7,278 nt of DNA from Puniceicoccaceae bacterium (lineage in GTDB: Bacteria; Verrucomicrobiota; Verrucomicrobiia; Opitutales; Coraliomargaritaceae): assembly GCA_003566795.1 (NCBI GenBank), contig PXBU01000152.1, positions 1-7,278 of the forward strand, in the 5' to 3' direction. Positions 4,948-7,278 of this stretch are shown piece after piece. The position numbers were made by a program, and so were the translations under genes. Position 1 is the first letter of the stretch. Every line of letters begins with the position of its first letter. A model generated the notes under the pieces. That model made no database searches. It was not told where the DNA came from and was given only the letters and a program-made list of their open reading frames with translations.

Positions 4948-7278
4948 ATGAACGATACGAACAACAATCGCGGTCGTGCGCCCCGTCCTTCGCCGACGGA
5001 AGCGGAATCCGGACTCCTGGACGCGACCGTGCGCTTCTTTCTCGAACAGAAACTGGTGGTCGCGCTCCTCGTCATCGGCATGGTGCTGTGGGGCATCGCT
5101 GTGGCTCCGTTTGACTGGAAAACCGACTGGTTGCCGCGCAATCCGGTGCCGGTCGACGCGATCCCCAACCTGGGGGAAAACCAGCAGATTGTTTTCACCG
5201 AATGGCCCGGACGCTCGCCGCAGGACGTCGAGGACCAACTGACTTACCCGCTCACCGTTTCCTTGATGGGCGTGCCGGGCGTGCGCGAAGTGCGCAGTCA
5301 GTCCATGTTCGGCTTCTCCTCGATCTTCATCATTTTCGAAGAGGACATCGAATTCTACTGGTCGCGTTCGCGCATCATTGAAAAACTCAACAGCCTGCCG
5401 GCAGGGGCGATTCCCGACGATGCGCAACCCGCGCTCGGGCCCGATGCCACCGGGCTGGGGCAAATCTTCTGGTATACCCTGGAGGGGCGCGACCCGGACG
5501 GGAAGCCGATGGGTGGTTGGGACTTGCACGAGCTGCGCTCCGTTCAGGACTGGTATGTCCGCTACGGACTGCTCTCGGCCACCGGCATCAGCGAGGTCGC
5601 CTCAATCGGCGGCTACCAGCAAGAATATCAAGTCGATGTCGATCCCGAGGCGCTGCGCGCGCACGGCGTCACCCTGGCGCAAGTCATCGATGCGGTGCGC
5701 AAGAGTAATCTCGATGTCGGTGCCCGCACCACCGAGATCAACCGGGTCGAATACATTGTGCGCGGACTCGGCTTCATCAAGAACCTCGACGATATCGAGC
5801 AAGCCACCGTCCGCGCCGGACCGGATGCGACGCCCGTGCGCGTGCGCGACGTGGCCCATGTCACCCTCGGCCCCGCCGAACGCCGCGGCGCGCTCACCAT
5901 CTCCGGCGCCGAGGCGGTCGGCGGGGTGGTGGTCGTGCGCGAGGGCTTCAATCCGCTGGCGGCGATCAACAACGTCAAGGCGCAGATCGAGGAAATTTCG
6001 CCCGGACTCCCCACCAAGCCGGTGGTTGACTGGGACCGGATCACGCCCGCCGGGGTCGAAGCCTTCGCGGCCGAAGCTGGCTTTGAGGGCCTCGACGGCG
6101 CACAGCTCAACCGCGAGGCCTGGCTCGACTGGCTGCGCACCACGCCCCGCGACGAATGGCCGGAATGGATCACCACCAGCCGGTTGTCCATCGAGCCGTT
6201 CTACGATCGCACCGGCTTGATTCACGAAACTCTCGGCACCCTCAACGACGCCCTGGTGCAACAAATTCTGGTCACGATCATTGTCGTGCTCGTGCTGGTG
6301 ATGCATCTGCGCACGGCCTTTGTCATTAGCGCGATGCTGCCCTTGTCGGTTTTATTTTGCTTCATCGCGATGAAACTCTTCGGCGTCGATGCCAACATCG
6401 TAGCTCTGGCGGGCATCGCCATTGCCATCGGCACCATCGTGGACATGGGCGTGATCGTGGTCGAAAACCTGCTCAAACATTTAAAGGAGGCCCCGCCGGA
6501 AGAGCCGCGCATCGAAGTGGTGGCCCGCGCGACCCGTGAGGTGGGCTCTGCCATCCTCACCGCGATCAGCACCACGATTGTCAGCTTCCTGCCCGTCTTC
6601 ACCATGACCGGTGCCGAGGGGAAAATGTTTATCCCCCTGGCCTATACCAAAACCTTCGTGCTCGTCGGTGCCATCATCGTGGCTTTGACCGTGGTGCCTG
6701 CCGCCACGCATGTTTTGATTGCCGGGCGCACCGATGTCCGAAGAGGGCAACGGGCCCTCTGGTTCGGCCTCGGTCTGGTGGCGGTGGTCGTGATGGCCTT
6801 CGGCCTGCACCAGGGCTGGGGGGCGGTCGTTGCCGCCGGGGGTGTTCTGCTCCTGCTGTCGCTCTACCACTTGGTGGCGGACCGGTTGCCGCTGTGGGCG
6901 GAGAAGTTCCGCCAGGGCGGGGAAGCCAAAACCCGCCGCATCCTGGAAGCTTTGAGCAAGTATGGCCGGGTGTTCGGCAGTATCGTGGCCATTGCTGTGG
7001 TCACCTGGATACTGACAGTTGTCTGGGAGCCCCTCGGGCCGGAGCCCGAATTTATCGGGAATCTCCTCTTCGTGGCCTTGATACTGGGTGGCGTGCTCGG
7101 CCTGTTCGGTCTCTTTGCGCTGGCCTACCGACCGCTGCTGCGCTGGAGCCTGCGCTACAAGCCGGTCTTTCTCCTCGCCCCCTGCGTGCTGGTGCTCTGG
7201 GGGGCGGTGATCTGGCTGGGCTTCGACCGTGTCTTTGCTTTCGTGCCCGCGACTGCGGACCGCACCGGCATGGGTGCC
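4948..7278 (+). CDS. cusA: CusA-like heavy-metal RND efflux pump, long form (3' end missing)
   Basis: This is the inner-membrane, proton-driven RND pump of the HME family, open for 777 codons and cut by the window edge. A hydrophilic N-tail (1-24) precedes TM1 (about 35-53), then the periplasmic PN domain with VDAIPNLGENQQ, SMFGFSS (118-124), WSRSR, GPDATG (164-169) and the SVQDW region. TM2-TM6 fall at about 437-592. The TM4 motif AIAIGTIVDMGVIVVEN holds D499 and E506, equivalent to D405 and E412 of E. coli CusA; it is CusA-like rather than the DFG type of CzcA. Compared with E. coli CusA there is an extra segment of about 50 residues at 358-412 and about 110 residues at 595-725 with four hydrophobic stretches (604-620, 624-643, 675-693, 703-727). 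Canonical TM7 is at about 738-757. Residues aligned to M271, M391, M403, M410, M486 and M501 of E. coli CusA are E, V, I, V, L and T. Family membership is certain, but Cu/Ag specificity is not. Confidence 0.93.
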   Translation, partial: MNDTNNNRGRAPRPSPTEAESGLLDATVRFFLEQKLVVALLVIGMVLWGIAVAPFDWKTDWLPRNPVPVDAIPNLGENQQIVFTEWPGRSPQDVEDQLTYPLTVSLMGVPGVREVRSQSMFGFSSIFIIFEEDIEFYWSRSRIIEKLNSLPAGAIPDDAQPALGPDATGLGQIFWYTLEGRDPDGKPMGGWDLHELRSVQDWYVRYGLLSATGISEVASIGGYQQEYQVDVDPEALRAHGVTLAQVIDAVRKSNLDVGARTTEINRVEYIVRGLGFIKNLDDIEQATVRAGPDATPVRVRDVAHVTLGPAERRGALTISGAEAVGGVVVVREGFNPLAAINNVKAQIEEISPGLPTKPVVDWDRITPAGVEAFAAEAGFEGLDGAQLNREAWLDWLRTTPRDEWPEWITTSRLSIEPFYDRTGLIHETLGTLNDALVQQILVTIIVVLVLVMHLRTAFVISAMLPLSVLFCFIAMKLFGVDANIVALAGIAIAIGTIVDMGVIVVENLLKHLKEAPPEEPRIEVVARATREVGSAILTAISTTIVSFLPVFTMTGAEGKMFIPLAYTKTFVLVGAIIVALTVVPAATHVLIAGRTDVRRGQRALWFGLGLVAVVVMAFGLHQGWGAVVAAGGVLLLLSLYHLVADRLPLWAEKFRQGGEAKTRRILEALSKYGRVFGSIVAIAVVTWILTVVWEPLGPEPEFIGNLLFVALILGGVLGLFGLFALAYRPLLRWSLRYKPVFLLAPCVLVLWGAVIWLGFDRVFAFVPATADRTGMGA

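Noticed and set aside
5378..6220. 280-codon plus-strand frame
   Set aside because: It is out of frame inside cusA, with Arg/Ser/Pro-rich composition typical of a shifted GC-rich gene.
4442..6306. Several long minus-strand frames (4442-4933, 4873-5529, 5602-6306)
   Set aside because: They are antisense shadows of cusB and cusA, with compositions that mirror the sense codons.

Overview
The window holds most of a CusCBA-type, Gram-negative heavy-metal efflux operon (+ strand, 1774 to the right edge). It is preceded by a small secreted cysteine-rich protein (+), a small secreted charged protein on the other strand (-), and a tandem repeat at the left edge. The efflux genes are GC-rich. The first ~1 kb is visibly AT-richer and low in coding density, so the left part looks like a junction or recently acquired flank. 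The tripartite system implies an outer membrane. The CusA is the 'long' type that I associate with Verrucomicrobiota, Bacteroidota and related groups. High GC and several starts without a Shine-Dalgarno sequence make a verrucomicrobial (PVC) host my best guess, but this is inference and no rRNA or other phylogenetic marker is present.

Layout. 1-84: two perfect 42-bp direct repeats, starting exactly at the window edge. 153-193: terminator-like hairpin serving the minus-strand gene 220-597, a 125-residue signal-peptide protein of unknown function. 724-749: an inverted repeat overlapping a perfect TATAAT on the minus strand, the likely regulated promoter of that gene. 750-1013: intergenic, with a 12-bp perfect palindrome and a possible decayed coding fragment. 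1014-1424: 136-residue secreted protein with 12 cysteines. 1433-1475: a well-formed intrinsic terminator right after it. 1476-1773: leader of the efflux operon, with an inverted repeat close to the first start codon. 1774-3126 cusC-like outer-membrane factor, 3137-4942 cusB-like adaptor, 4948-7278 cusA-like RND pump, cut by the right edge at residue 777.

How the genes fit together. The adaptor carries an N-terminal Cys/Met/His heavy-metal-binding domain and a C-terminal DUF3347-like domain, so metal-binding modules sit at both ends of the periplasmic linker. It would connect the inner-membrane pump to the outer-membrane channel. The cysteine-rich secreted protein just upstream is a plausible periplasmic metal binder, but the terminator suggests it is transcribed at least partly on its own. 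The most notable point is the pump. It keeps the proton-relay Asp/Glu of CusA, yet every methionine of the E. coli CusA metal path that can be aligned in this window is replaced. It also has a ~50-residue insertion in the porter domain and a ~110-residue insertion with about four extra membrane segments between canonical TM6 and TM7. The metal exported, and its route, may therefore differ from classical Cu(I)/Ag(I) export.
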